Shown here piece after piece: positions 44,021 to 52,718 of a DNA stretch of 64,000 nt (position 1 is its first letter; each line of letters opens with the position of its first letter). The position numbers and the translations under genes were made by a program. Origin of the DNA: Candidatus Latescibacterota bacterium (GTDB taxonomy: Bacteria > JAAXHH01); assembly GCA_012270975.1 (NCBI GenBank), contig JAAXHH010000127.1, positions 1 to 64,000 of the forward strand, written 5' to 3'. Below the pieces are notes generated by a model, which searched no databases, was not told the origin of the DNA, and saw only the letters and a list, made by a program, of their open reading frames with translations.

Positions 44021-44884
44021 TCAACGCTGCGTTCGCAAGCTCACCAGCAAATCGTCCCACTGAATGATCTCGGGCAGGTAGCCGCGAGGATCGACGGGGG
44101 CGTTATCCTTCCAGACTTCGTAATGCAGATGCGGCGCCGTACTGCGGCCCGTGTTCCCGACCAGGGCGATGATCTGCCCGCGGCGGACCATTTGGCCGCG
44201 GTCGACCCTCAACCTGGCGTTGTGGCCGTACCGCGTGGCCAGGTCGTAGCCGTGATCGATCTCTACCAGCCAACCCAGGTTCTGGTCCCAGTCCGCGAAC
44301 GTCACCACGCCGTCGGCGGCAGACAGGACCGGCGCTCGCTCGCGGGCGGCGACATCCAAGCCGAAATGCGGCGCGACGATCGAATCTTCGCCCTGCTGGA
44401 ACTCCCGCGTCACCCAGCCTGCGACCGGCCAGATGGACGGCATGTACCGGAACGGCGGGGTGCGTTCTCCGGCCGCGGTGACCTCCACCCTCGCCGGAAG
44501 GCCGCCATCGGCCAGAAAGGACAGCCCGTCCCGGCTGGCGGCCAGGAGTCCGTCCTCACCTTCCACCCGCACCGGGGAATCGGAGTCGAAACGCTCGACG
44601 CCGGCCAGCCTTCGTATGCTTCTGGCGGTCTCCCTCAATTCCTCCAGTTGCCGGGTCAGTTCCATGGACTTTTCCTCTAACGACCTCATCTGCGCTTTCC
44701 AGGAATGGCCGAACGTAACGTCGACTATACCCGCCGGCAGGGCCAGAATGACCACCGGCGCAAGCAGGCCGAGAGCGAACGCCGAGACGAGCAGGACGAA
44801 CAGAAACCGCGGCATGCGCAACTCGCGCGTCCGGCCCGATCGTTCAGAGACGAAAACCAGCGACATCCAGTGCATTCTGAACAT
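44021..44884 (-). CDS. M23-family metallopeptidase, membrane-anchored
   Basis: A peptidoglycan DD-endopeptidase-type protein (287 residues from the ATG at 44884). It has a membrane helix near the N-terminus (FLFVLLVSAFALGLLAPVVILAL), a coiled coil (EEKSMELTRQLEELRETARSI) and a C-terminal LytM/M23 domain. Zinc ligands are visible in HFGLD, and HLHYE completes the site together with a His in YGHNARL. The frame is open to 44971 upstream but without a better start. With the bactofilin encoded one base downstream it probably sets local cell-wall cutting and cell shape. Confidence 0.88.
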   Translation of the reverse strand: MFRMHWMSLVFVSERSGRTRELRMPRFLFVLLVSAFALGLLAPVVILALPAGIVDVTFGHSWKAQMRSLEEKSMELTRQLEELRETARSIRRLAGVERFDSDSPVRVEGEDGLLAASRDGLSFLADGGLPARVEVTAAGERTPPFRYMPSIWPVAGWVTREFQQGEDSIVAPHFGLDVAARERAPVLSAADGVVTFADWDQNLGWLVEIDHGYDLATRYGHNARLRVDRGQMVRRGQIIALVGNTGRSTAPHLHYEVWKDNAPVDPRGYLPEIIQWDDLLVSLRTQR

Positions 44885-45048
44885 GGTCAATACCGTCCGT
44901 GATACGCATATCCGTCCGTGTTCCGCCACACCTCGCGACGGAATCGGCGCAACAGGATAAATATAGGCCACGGGCCTGAAAAGTCAAAGAATATCGGTAA
45001 AATAACGGGGCTGGAAGGGCGTGCCGTGTATACGGGGTTCGATGGGCC

Positions 45049-45909
45049 TTACAATCGGACTTTCAGCAGTTCGAGGATGCGGTTCAGATCGTCCGTTGAA
45101 TAGAACTCGATTTCGATCTTCCCCTTGTGCTGCCTGCGGTTGATGTTCACCTTCGTTCCGAGTATGCGCTGCATGATGGACTCGGCGGCCGCGAGGTCGT
45201 GCGGCTTGCGCGCCGGGGCGCTTTCCCGCTTCTCCTCGTAGCGTTTCTTGACCAGCTCTTCCACCTTGCGGACGGACAGGCCCTTCTTTACGATCTGCTT
45301 ACACAATTCGGCCTGTTCCGTGCGGTTCTCGAGTCCCAGCAGCGCCCGCGCGTGCCCCATCGAGATCTCGTCGGCCAGGAGACACTTCTGGACCTCGGCA
45401 GGCAGTTTCAGCAGCCTGAGCGTGTTGGCCACCGTCGTCCTGTTCTTCCCCACGCGGGTGGCTACTTCTTCCTGGGTGAGGTGGCATTCTTCCTGCAGCC
45501 GAAGGTATGCACGGGCTTCGTGGATCGGGTTCAGGTCGTCGCGCTGGATGTTTTCGATCAGCGACAGCTCCATCATTTCTTCGGGGGATGAAACCGCCAT
45601 GACGATGGCCGGAATGGTCTGGTAGCCCGTTTGCCTGGCGGCCCGGAGCCTCCGTTCCCCGGCGATCAGTTCGTACTCCTCTTTCTCGTTTTTCCGGCGG
45701 ACGGTGACCGGCTGGATCACACCCTTTTCGAGAATGGACCGGGCCAGTTCGTCGAGCCTGGCCTGGTCGAACGACTGCCGCGGCTGGTAGGGATTGGCCG
45801 AAATCCGGTCTATCGGCACCTGGAGCACGCTCTGCCTGCCTTCCTGATCGTCCAGAAGATCAGGAATCAGCGCTTCCAGCCCCCGCCCCAACGCTTTCCT
45901 GGCTGCCAT
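45049..45909 (-). CDS. parB: Chromosome partitioning protein ParB
   Basis: A CTP-dependent DNA clamp that loads at parS sites. The 286-aa product starts ARKALGRGLEALIPDLL. It has the nucleotide-binding motifs IAGERRLRAA and SLIENIQRDDLNPIHEA, a helix-turn-helix (LTQEEVATRVGKNRTTVANTLRLL) and a C-terminal dimerisation domain (GKIEIEFYSTDDLNRILELL). It overlaps parA by 50 bases. I could not find a parS site (TGTTCCACGTGGAACA-like) in the window. Confidence 0.95.
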   Translation of the reverse strand: MAARKALGRGLEALIPDLLDDQEGRQSVLQVPIDRISANPYQPRQSFDQARLDELARSILEKGVIQPVTVRRKNEKEEYELIAGERRLRAARQTGYQTIPAIVMAVSSPEEMMELSLIENIQRDDLNPIHEARAYLRLQEECHLTQEEVATRVGKNRTTVANTLRLLKLPAEVQKCLLADEISMGHARALLGLENRTEQAELCKQIVKKGLSVRKVEELVKKRYEEKRESAPARKPHDLAAAESIMQRILGTKVNINRRQHKGKIEIEFYSTDDLNRILELLKVRL

Positions 45910-46663
45910 TGGCCATCACCTCTCTGGCTAGATTCATGTAGCTTTCCGCGCCCGACGAGAGAATATCATAGAGGATGATCGGACTGCCGAAGCTCGGCGC
46001 TTCGCTCAACCGGACGTTTCTCGGGATCGTGGTCTGGTAAACCTTGTCCGCGAAGTACCGCTTGGCCTCCGCCTCGATCTGTTTCGAGAGATTGAGCCGC
46101 TTGTCGTACATCGTCAGGAGGATGCCTTCTATCTTCAGGTTCCGATTCAGATGCTTCTGGATCTTGCGGATCGAATTCAGCAGCTGCCCGAGTCCCTCGA
46201 GGGCATAGTATTCGCACTGTATGGGGATCAACACCGAGTCGGCGGCGGTCAGCGCGTTCAGGGTGAGGAGACTCAGAGAGGGCGGGCAGTCGATCAGGAT
46301 GTATTCGTATTCGTCGCGTATCGGCTTGATCGCGTCGTCAAGCTTCCGCTCCCGGGCGATGGCCGACACGAGTTCGATTTCGGCGCCGACCAGCCGGCGA
46401 TGGGCCGGGACGACGCAGAGCGAAGGTATCTCGGTCTGCTGGACGGCTTCCTCAATGGGGCGCTCGTCCAACAGGACCTCGTAAATCGTCACGTCCAGCG
46501 TCCGGTCGTGCAGTCCGAGTCCCGACGTGGCGTTCGACTGCGGATCCAGATCGACCAGTAGGGTCTTCTTTTCCGCGACGCCCAGGCAGGCGGACAGGTT
46601 GACCGACGTCGTCGTCTTGCCGACCCCGCCCTTCTGATTCGCGATCGAAATGACCTTGCCCAT
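45860..46663 (-). CDS. parA: Chromosome partitioning ATPase ParA (Soj)
   Basis: A 267-aa deviant Walker-type ATPase from the ATG at 46663: KGGVGKTTTS (11-20), DLDPQSNATSGLG, and IDCPPSLSLLTLNALTAAD. It lacks an N-terminal helix-turn-helix and is of chromosomal Soj type. It drives movement of ParB-parS complexes on the nucleoid. The upstream gene ispF ends 50 bases away on the same strand. Confidence 0.95.
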   Translation of the reverse strand: MGKVISIANQKGGVGKTTTSVNLSACLGVAEKKTLLVDLDPQSNATSGLGLHDRTLDVTIYEVLLDERPIEEAVQQTEIPSLCVVPAHRRLVGAEIELVSAIARERKLDDAIKPIRDEYEYILIDCPPSLSLLTLNALTAADSVLIPIQCEYYALEGLGQLLNSIRKIQKHLNRNLKIEGILLTMYDKRLNLSKQIEAEAKRYFADKVYQTTIPRNVRLSEAPSFGSPIILYDILSSGAESYMNLAREVMANGSQESVGAGAGSADS

Positions 46664-46713
46664 GGAATGCCTCAAGGCGGCGCGCGGAAACCATGCGCGC
46701 GCGAAAACACACG

Positions 46714-47205
46714 TCACCCGCCGTCCGCGGAACGGATCAGCACGACGGCGTGCGCCGCGATACCTTCTTCCCGTCCGGTGAATCCAAGTCTTTCGGAAGT
46801 CGTGGCCTTGATCGACACGCGATCGTCCGGCAATCCGAGTGCCTCGCCGATCCTGGCGCGCATCAGCGGCACGAAGGGCGACAGCTTCGGACGCTCCGCC
46901 ACGACGGTGGCGTCCACATTCGATACAGTATAACCCGATTCGCCCAGTGCGTCAACAATCCGTTGGAGCAGGACGAGGCTGGAAATATCCCGGTATCGGT
47001 CGTCGTCGTCCGGGAAGAGAACCCCGATATCGCCCAGCCCCGCAGCGCCCAGGAGGGCGTCGGCTATGGCGTGTGAAAGCACGTCGGCGTCCGAGTGGCC
47101 CTGCAGCCCGCGATCGTGGGGAATGGTCACGCCGCCGAGGACGCATGACCTGCCGTCCGCGAATGCGTGGACATCGTAACCGGTTCCTACGCGCATGTCA
47201 TTCAT
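46714..47205 (-). CDS. ispF: 2-C-methyl-D-erythritol 2,4-cyclodiphosphate synthase
   Basis: An MEP-pathway enzyme that forms the cyclic diphosphate precursor of isoprenoids. The 163-aa product has the zinc ligands in VGTGYDVHAF and LQGHSDADVLSHA, then GDIGVLFPDDDDRYR and the CMP-binding ATTSERLGFTGREEGIAA. The ATG at 47205 has AAGGA eight bases upstream. It follows ispD by 40 bases in the usual order, feeding the farnesyl diphosphate that hpnCDE consume. Confidence 0.95.
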   Translation of the reverse strand: MNDMRVGTGYDVHAFADGRSCVLGGVTIPHDRGLQGHSDADVLSHAIADALLGAAGLGDIGVLFPDDDDRYRDISSLVLLQRIVDALGESGYTVSNVDATVVAERPKLSPFVPLMRARIGEALGLPDDRVSIKATTSERLGFTGREEGIAAHAVVLIRSADGG

Positions 47206-47245
47206 GGCCAGCGTCCTTTGCTGCGAATCCCGGAGTTGATTACAG

Positions 47246-47944
47246 TCAAATCCGCCCCTGCCGCCGCAGTATGCGCTCCGCGACATCCAGGTCTTCGGCC
47301 GTGGTCACCTTGATGTTGTCGGGGCTGCCCTCCAGCGCCCGCACCACGTATCCGGCCCGTTCCACCAGTTCGGCGTCGTCGGTCCCCGTATAGCCCTCTT
47401 CCCGGGCCTGCTCGTGGGCCGTCCGAAGGACCCGGTACGGGAAGGTCTGGGGCGTCTGCGCCCGCCACAGCGCCGACCGGTCGGGCGTCGCCTCCACCCT
47501 TCCGTCCCGGATGATCTTCATCGTATCCGTGGAAGGGGTAGCCGAAATCACCGCGCCATGCCGGGCGCACCCGAGGACGGACGCTTCGAGGGCGTCCTGC
47601 TCGACACAGGGCCGCGCCGCGTCATGAATCAGCACGGACCCGGTGTCCTCGTCAAGGGCCATCAGTCCGAGGTAAACCGACTCCTGCCGGGTGCTTCCGC
47701 CGGCGACCACTTTCGCGAGCTTCGGGTAGGCGGCGCCCGCCTCGGCCAGATGTTCTCTGCACGACGCCACCCGGGCCGCCTCGACCACCAAAACGTATCC
47801 GTCCACGGCCTCGCACGCCTCGAAGACGGAGAGGGTGTGGGCCAGGATCGACCTGCCGCCGATGGTGATGTACGGCTTCTCCGTATCCGACCGCATGCGC
47901 AGGCCGTGGCCAGCGGCGGGGATGATGCCCATGACGGAATTCAA
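47246..47944 (-). CDS. ispD: 2-C-methyl-D-erythritol 4-phosphate cytidylyltransferase
   Basis: Transfers CMP to MEP in isoprenoid synthesis. Motifs are GIIPAAGHGLRM (CTP-binding), KPYITIGGRSILAHTL, VVAGGSTRQESVYLGL, VLIHDAARPCV and WRAQTPQTFPY. A strong AAGGAGG lies eight bases before a TTG at 47944, which I take as the start (232 residues). An ATG at 47977 is in frame but would place that site inside the coding region. ispF follows. Confidence 0.93.
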   Translation of the reverse strand: MNSVMGIIPAAGHGLRMRSDTEKPYITIGGRSILAHTLSVFEACEAVDGYVLVVEAARVASCREHLAEAGAAYPKLAKVVAGGSTRQESVYLGLMALDEDTGSVLIHDAARPCVEQDALEASVLGCARHGAVISATPSTDTMKIIRDGRVEATPDRSALWRAQTPQTFPYRVLRTAHEQAREEGYTGTDDAELVERAGYVVRALEGSPDNIKVTTAEDLDVAERILRRQGRI

Positions 47945-48150
47945 CGGCGATTCCTCCTTCCGAGCCGAATCAGGCATCGGGCACGGGTACCGGGGGACGC
48001 GTTCATGCCGGGATCAGGCAATACGTACGTTCACGCGCTCTACGGCGAACCTGCTTTAATGAATACATATTAAAGCGATCGCGTGAAGGATTTGAATGTT
48101 ATTTTGGGTGCCGATACAAAAATCCGGGGGCAGGAAGGACCATACCTTGA

Positions 48151-48537
48151 TCAGGGACCGCCAAAATACCACCAGGCAAGGAGGCTCCCGGATGTTCCGG
48201 CCGCGAGGATCGACCCGAGCAAAAACGTCAGCAAAAAGGCGTGCCACAACATGGCGCGCGACCATTTGACGGCGTCCTCGACGCGCCGGATTTTGCGGAA
48301 ACGGACCGGACCCCGGGCCGGGACCGGACTGTTGCGATCACGGCCGGAATCCGCACCATCTCCAGGCCAGTGCGTGGTCGTAACCGCGCCGATACGGGTC
48401 CGCCGTTTCCAGGCGCGCCAGGTTGCGAGGATGGCCAGCAATGCGCAAACCAGGATAATGGCATCGGTCAGGGGATCGATAAGGCCTGGAAATTCGCGGG
48501 TTGCGGCCGCCGCGCCGCCGATTTCGTCAAGGGTCAT
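48151..48537 (-). CDS. Small two-helix membrane protein, unknown
   Basis: A 128-aa protein with two hydrophobic helices (DAIILVCALLAILATWRAW and AMLWHAFLLTFLLGSILAAG), separated by a basic linker, and a short Trp-rich end. AGGGG seven bases before the ATG at 48537 supports the start. I recognise no family. It stands alone between queA and ispD on the same strand, with AT-rich gaps on both sides. Confidence 0.55.
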   Translation of the reverse strand: MTLDEIGGAAAATREFPGLIDPLTDAIILVCALLAILATWRAWKRRTRIGAVTTTHWPGDGADSGRDRNSPVPARGPVRFRKIRRVEDAVKWSRAMLWHAFLLTFLLGSILAAGTSGSLLAWWYFGGP

Positions 48538-48706
48538 GACAGCCCCTGTTGGTTGAGGCCGCCACGAACGCCGCCGGATTCGACAGCCGCGAGCGATTTG
48601 GAACGGCACTCATCGGATAACTAAGTGATCATCTGTTTCCAATGAGTTGCAATATCAGCGGAAATGTAAAGTAAAATAATTTAACATTATTCGGTTTCGA
48701 ATCCCT

Positions 48707-49819
48707 TCAGAGGATCAGCATGGCGTCACCATAACTGTAAAACCGGTACTTCTCCCTGACCGCCTCCTCGTAAGCGGAAAGGATCAAATCCCTTCCAGCG
48801 AAGGCGCTGACCAGCAACAGGAGTGTCGACTTCGGGAGATGGAAATTGGTCAGTAGCGCGTCGACCAGCTTGAATTCGTAGGGAGGGTAGATGAAACACC
48901 GGGTACGGCCCTCGTACCGGCGTGGTTCGAGTCCTGGCCCGCCGGGTCCGGAGCCGCCTCCGGGCCCGGAATCACATCGGGATTCGGAGCCGCCTCCGGG
49001 CCCGGATTCTCCGGCCGCGATTGTCTCCAGGACCCGCACGGCCGTGGTTCCCACTGCGACCACGAGCCCGTCGTTCCGCCGGCTCAGGATCGTTTCCGCC
49101 TGGTGCGCTTCCACCCGGTAGTATTCCGCGTCCATCTCGTGGTCTTCTACGGTGGTCGTGCGGATCGGCTGGAACGTGCCCGGTCCGACGTGGAGCAGGA
49201 CCGGCACCACGGCCGTGCCCCGCGCCCGGATGCGATCCAGCAGCGGAGCCGTGAAATGCAGGCCGGCCGTTGGCGCGGCCACGGCGCCGTACTCCTCGGC
49301 ATAGACCGTCTGGTAACGGTCCCTGTCCTCAGCGTCCGGAGTGCGGCGTATGTAGGGCGGCAGCGGCGTGCGGCCCACCCGCTCGATGGCCCGGATCACG
49401 TCCATGTTCCCGCCGAACCGGACATGACGGATGTCCGGACCGGGATCGTCCTCCACGGTGGCAGTCAGGATGCCGCCTTCCAGCTCCAGACGTGTCCCTT
49501 TTGCGAGCCGGGCGCCGGGCTTCAGCAGGGCTTCCCAGCGGTCGGACGCGGTTTCGCCCGCCGGGCGGATCAGCACGACTTCCACGTTTCCGCCGGTTTC
49601 CGGCCGCACCCCCCGAAGCCGGGCGGCCATCACCCTTGTCCGGTTGAGCACCAGCGTGTCGGCCGGAGCCAGGTAGTCGACGATGTCCCGGAAATACCGG
49701 TGTTCGATCACGCCGCCGCGCCGGTGCACCACCATCAGCCGGGACGCGTCGCGGGGTTCGGCGGGATACTGGGCGATCAGGTCTTCCGGCAAGGCATAGT
49801 CGAATGCTGCTATATTCAC
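48707..49819 (-). CDS. queA: S-adenosylmethionine:tRNA ribosyltransferase-isomerase QueA
   Basis: Adds the epoxycyclopentane of queuosine to preQ1 in tRNA, using SAM as ribosyl donor. The 370-aa product has [61 protein letters not shown] and [18 protein letters not shown] Gly/Pro/Ser-rich insertion of about 30 residues follows [10 protein letters not shown]. In DNA this holds two exact 22-base copies 36 bases apart (48949-48970 and 48985-49006), an in-frame 12-codon duplication. The gene overlaps ruvB by four bases and ends a seven-gene operon. Confidence 0.95.
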   Translation of the reverse strand: MNIAAFDYALPEDLIAQYPAEPRDASRLMVVHRRGGVIEHRYFRDIVDYLAPADTLVLNRTRVMAARLRGVRPETGGNVEVVLIRPAGETASDRWEALLKPGARLAKGTRLELEGGILTATVEDDPGPDIRHVRFGGNMDVIRAIERVGRTPLPPYIRRTPDAEDRDRYQTVYAEEYGAVAAPTAGLHFTAPLLDRIRARGTAVVPVLLHVGPGTFQPIRTTTVEDHEMDAEYYRVEAHQAETILSRRNDGLVVAVGTTAVRVLETIAAGESGPGGGSESRCDSGPGGGSGPGGPGLEPRRYEGRTRCFIYPPYEFKLVDALLTNFHLPKSTLLLLVSAFAGRDLILSAYEEAVREKYRFYSYGDAMLIL

Positions 49820-50856
49820 GGATGATCGAACAGTCCGGCCTGTGGCCTTTTGCCCGCGGTGAATCCCAGGTGCCCGTACGCCAGCTCGGTGGCCACCCTG
49901 CCCCGGGGCGTTCTATTGATCAGGCCCTGGACGATCAGAAAAGGCTCGTATACCTCCTCGAGCGTTCCGCTCTCCTCGCCCACGGCTACGGCCAGCGTGT
50001 TCAGGCCTACGGGGCCGCCCTCGTATTTCTCGATGATGGTCGTGAGAATGAGCCGATTCATATCGTCCAGACCCATGTGGTCCACGCCCAGCATGTCGAA
50101 AGCGGCCTTCGCAGTTTTCCCGGTAATGCGGCCGTCGCCTTTTACCTGGGCGTAGTCCCGCACCCGCTTCAGGTACCGGTTGGCGATGCGGGGCGTTCCC
50201 CGGGACCGCCTGGCAATCTCCATCGCCCCGGCGTCATCGGCCTCGACGCCGATGATTTCGGCCGCCCGCGTGACGATCAGAAACAGTTCGTCCGGCGTGT
50301 AGAAATCCAGGCGGATGGGGATGCCGAAACGCGCCAGGAGTGGCGCCGTCATCAGCCCGGTGCGCGTCGTGGCACCGACCAGCGTGAAATGGTCCAGGGT
50401 GAGGGACAGGGAACGGGCGCTCGGTCCGCGGTCCACCATGATGTCGATCCTGAAGTCCTCCATGGCGGCATACATGTGTTCTTCCACGACGTGGTTCAGA
50501 CGATGTATCTCGTCGATGAAGAACACGTCTCCCGGTTGCAAGTTGGTCAGGAGTCCCGCCAGGTCGGCCGGTTTGTCCAGCACCGGTCCGGCGGTCTGGC
50601 GGATCTCCACGCCCATTTCGTTGGCGAGAATGGTGGCCAGCGTGGTCTTGCCCAGTCCCGGCGGTCCGTGGAGCAGCACGTGGTCGATATGGTTCTCTCC
50701 GCGGGTCTTCGCGGCCTCGATGTATAGCTGCAGCTCCGCCTTGGCCTTTTCCTGGCCGGGGAATTCATCGAAACGTCCCGGCCGCAGCACGCGGTCGAAC
50801 TCCGTATCCTCGTCGAACCGGTCCGGGTCGGTCACCGGGTAGTCCCGTTCGTCCAT
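49816..50856 (-). CDS. ruvB: Holliday junction helicase motor RuvB
   Basis: An AAA+ ATPase that drives branch migration. The 346-aa product has [16 protein letters not shown], Walker [10 protein letters not shown], Walker [11 protein letters not shown], sensor 1 [11 protein letters not shown], and a C-terminal winged helix ([18 protein letters not shown]). It directly follows ruvA with no gap and overlaps queA as ATGA. Confidence 0.97.
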   Translation of the reverse strand: MDERDYPVTDPDRFDEDTEFDRVLRPGRFDEFPGQEKAKAELQLYIEAAKTRGENHIDHVLLHGPPGLGKTTLATILANEMGVEIRQTAGPVLDKPADLAGLLTNLQPGDVFFIDEIHRLNHVVEEHMYAAMEDFRIDIMVDRGPSARSLSLTLDHFTLVGATTRTGLMTAPLLARFGIPIRLDFYTPDELFLIVTRAAEIIGVEADDAGAMEIARRSRGTPRIANRYLKRVRDYAQVKGDGRITGKTAKAAFDMLGVDHMGLDDMNRLILTTIIEKYEGGPVGLNTLAVAVGEESGTLEEVYEPFLIVQGLINRTPRGRVATELAYGHLGFTAGKRPQAGLFDHP

Positions 50857-51465
50857 CTACCGCCCTCCCCGGCTCTGGAGCGCCGATCGTATGATATCCT
50901 CCGCGTCGGGAGGCTCCGGGCTTTCGGACATCACGCGGATGACCAGCCTGCGTGCTTCGGGATGATCATAACCCAGGGACACGAGTGCCATGATCGCATC
51001 GTCCACTGCGGGCGACTCTCCCGTCGGCGCCACGGGCAGTGCCTCCACGGCACCAGTATCCATGGAGGCCAGCTTGTCGCGCAGTTCCATGATCAGCCGC
51101 TGCGCGGTCTTCCGGCCGATCTTGGGCAGCGAGACCAACTTCCCTACGTCTTCGTTGATGATCGCCGCGGTGAACTCCGCGACCGTCGCCCCGGAAAGGA
51201 TGTTCAGGGCCACGCCGGGGCCGATACCGGGCAGCGTGATCAGCACTTCGAAGAGACGCTTCTCGTCCACGGTCGCGAACCCGTAGAGCTGCATTCCGTC
51301 CTCGCGGGCGTGGAGCACCGTTTCCACGCGGACTTGCGAGCCCGGGGGACCCAGGGCCTGGAGCGAGGATAGGGGAACGTCCATGTACAGGCCGATCCCG
51401 CCGACGGAAACCGTGATGCCGTCGGGCTGCTTGTCTACCAGTTCACCTTCGACGAATGCGATCAA
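50857..51465 (-). CDS. ruvA: Holliday junction DNA helicase subunit RuvA
   Basis: Binds four-way junctions and loads RuvB. The 202-aa product starts at a TTG (51465; AAGG a few bases upstream) as IAFVEGELVDKQPDGITVSVGGIGLY. Helix-hairpin-helix motifs occur in LITLPGIGPGVALNIL and LVSLPKIGRKTAQRLIMEL, and a C-terminal RuvB-binding three-helix domain follows (DDAIMALVSLGYDHPEARRLV). It overlaps ruvC by 23 bases. Confidence 0.95.
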   Translation of the reverse strand: MIAFVEGELVDKQPDGITVSVGGIGLYMDVPLSSLQALGPPGSQVRVETVLHAREDGMQLYGFATVDEKRLFEVLITLPGIGPGVALNILSGATVAEFTAAIINEDVGKLVSLPKIGRKTAQRLIMELRDKLASMDTGAVEALPVAPTGESPAVDDAIMALVSLGYDHPEARRLVIRVMSESPEPPDAEDIIRSALQSRGGR

Positions 51466-51949
51466 CCGCCTTGATCCTTCCGGATATCCTATAGTGGTGA
51501 CAAAGCGCGACCGCCACGGCGTCCGACGCGTCTTCCGGCATGGGGTCCCGGTCGAGATTCAACGTGGCGCGCACCATGCCCTGAACCTGCTGCTTCGAAG
51601 CGCCGCCCGTGCCGACGATGGCCATCTTCACTTCGCGCGGCGCGTATTCCCAGACCTGCAGATCCCGGTTCGCCGCGGACAGGAGCGCGACCCCGCGGGC
51701 GTGGCCCAGTACGAGGGCCGCCCTGGGAAACCGTCCCCCGAAGGCAGTTTCGATGGCCAGCATTTCCGGGCGGTGCCGGTCAATGACCTCGCACAGGCCG
51801 TCGTAGATGACCTTCAAGCGGTCGGCGAGGGCCTTACGCGACCCCGGGCGCACCACGCCGCAGTCCAAAAGCCGGCAGTGCCTGCCCCGGGCTTCGATCA
51901 CGCCGTATCCCGTAATCACGCTGCCCGGATCGATTCCGAGGATGACCAT
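51443..51949 (-). CDS. ruvC: Holliday junction resolvase RuvC
   Basis: An RNase H-fold nuclease that cuts four-way junctions. The 168-aa product has the acidic active site: Asp7 in ILGIDPGSVITGYG, Glu in AIETAFGGRFPRAALVLGHARG, and the DAxD set in PEDASDAVAVALCHHY. It is nine bases after yebC and overlaps ruvA. Confidence 0.95.
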   Translation of the reverse strand: MVILGIDPGSVITGYGVIEARGRHCRLLDCGVVRPGSRKALADRLKVIYDGLCEVIDRHRPEMLAIETAFGGRFPRAALVLGHARGVALLSAANRDLQVWEYAPREVKMAIVGTGGASKQQVQGMVRATLNLDRDPMPEDASDAVAVALCHHYRISGRIKAVDRIRRR

Positions 51950-51958
51950 GGATACCCG

Positions 51959-52708
51959 CTACCCGTTCATTTCCTCCAGCACCTTGTCGTCCATGTCGAA
52001 ATTGGCGTAGACATGTTGCACGTCGTCGTGGTCCTCTAGGACCTCCATCAACCGGAGCAGCTGTTGCGCTTCCTGGCCCGCAACGGCCACGGTCGACTGC
52101 GGAATGCGGCCGATTACGGCCCGCAGGGGGGCGTAACCGCTCTCCTCGAGCTGGACCCGCACCGACTCGAAATCTGAAACGGACGTCAGCACGTCCAGCG
52201 TATCCCCCTCGTCCAGGATGTCTTCCGCGCCGGCGTCGAGGGCGGCCATCATGACCTCGTCCTCGTCGACCCCGTTCTTGTCCACCACGATCGTGCCCTT
52301 CTGGTCGAACATCCAGGCCACACAGCCCGCTTCCCCCATGTTGCCGCCGTTCTTGGTGAAGGCATGGCGCATTTCGGACGTGGTGCGGTTCTTGTTGTCC
52401 GTCACCGCTTCCACCAGCAGCGCCACGCCGGCCGGTCCGTAGCCCTCGTAGACCAGTTCCTCGTAATGCACGCCGTCCAGGTCGCCCGTACCCCGGGCAA
52501 TGGCCCGGTCGATGTTGGCCTGGGGCACGTTTTCCGCCTTGGCGGCGAGTACGGCCGTCCTGAGCCGGGGGTTTGCGGTAACCGAACCGCCGCCCTGCCG
52601 CGCGGCGATCGTGATCTCCTTGATCACCCGGGTGAAGATCTTTCCGCGCGCGGCGTCTTTCTGCTCCTTCTTCCGCTTGATCGTGCTCCACTTGGAATGA
52701 CCCGACAC
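51959..52708 (-). CDS. yebC: YebC/PmpR-family regulatory / translation-associated protein
   Basis: A 249-aa TACO1/YebC protein. The GTG at 52708, preceded by GAGGAGG, gives the universal start SGHSKWSTIKRKKEQKDAARGKIFTR; also visible are IDRAIARGTG, YEGYGPAGVALLVEAVTDN and FDQKGTIVV. Members are described as transcription regulators and, more recently, as ribosome-associated factors easing proline stalling. It commonly lies beside ruvC, as here. The 10-base gap to the propeller gene places it in the long operon. Confidence 0.95.
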   Translation of the reverse strand: MSGHSKWSTIKRKKEQKDAARGKIFTRVIKEITIAARQGGGSVTANPRLRTAVLAAKAENVPQANIDRAIARGTGDLDGVHYEELVYEGYGPAGVALLVEAVTDNKNRTTSEMRHAFTKNGGNMGEAGCVAWMFDQKGTIVVDKNGVDEDEVMMAALDAGAEDILDEGDTLDVLTSVSDFESVRVQLEESGYAPLRAVIGRIPQSTVAVAGQEAQQLLRLMEVLEDHDDVQHVYANFDMDDKVLEEMNG

Positions 52709-52718
52709 CTTGGCCTCC

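Noticed and set aside
45049-46663. parS site near parAB
   Set aside because: No TGTTCCACGTGGAACA-like 16-mer was seen here or in the neighbouring gaps.
48056-48265. 69-aa minus-strand frame after the small membrane protein
   Set aside because: It overlaps the two-helix membrane protein in another frame, and its start lacks a ribosome binding site.
48640-48706. Possible tRNA 3' part (GGTTTCGAATCCC near 48690)
   Set aside because: The string resembles a T-loop, but no acceptor stem, anticodon arm or D-arm can be folded around it.
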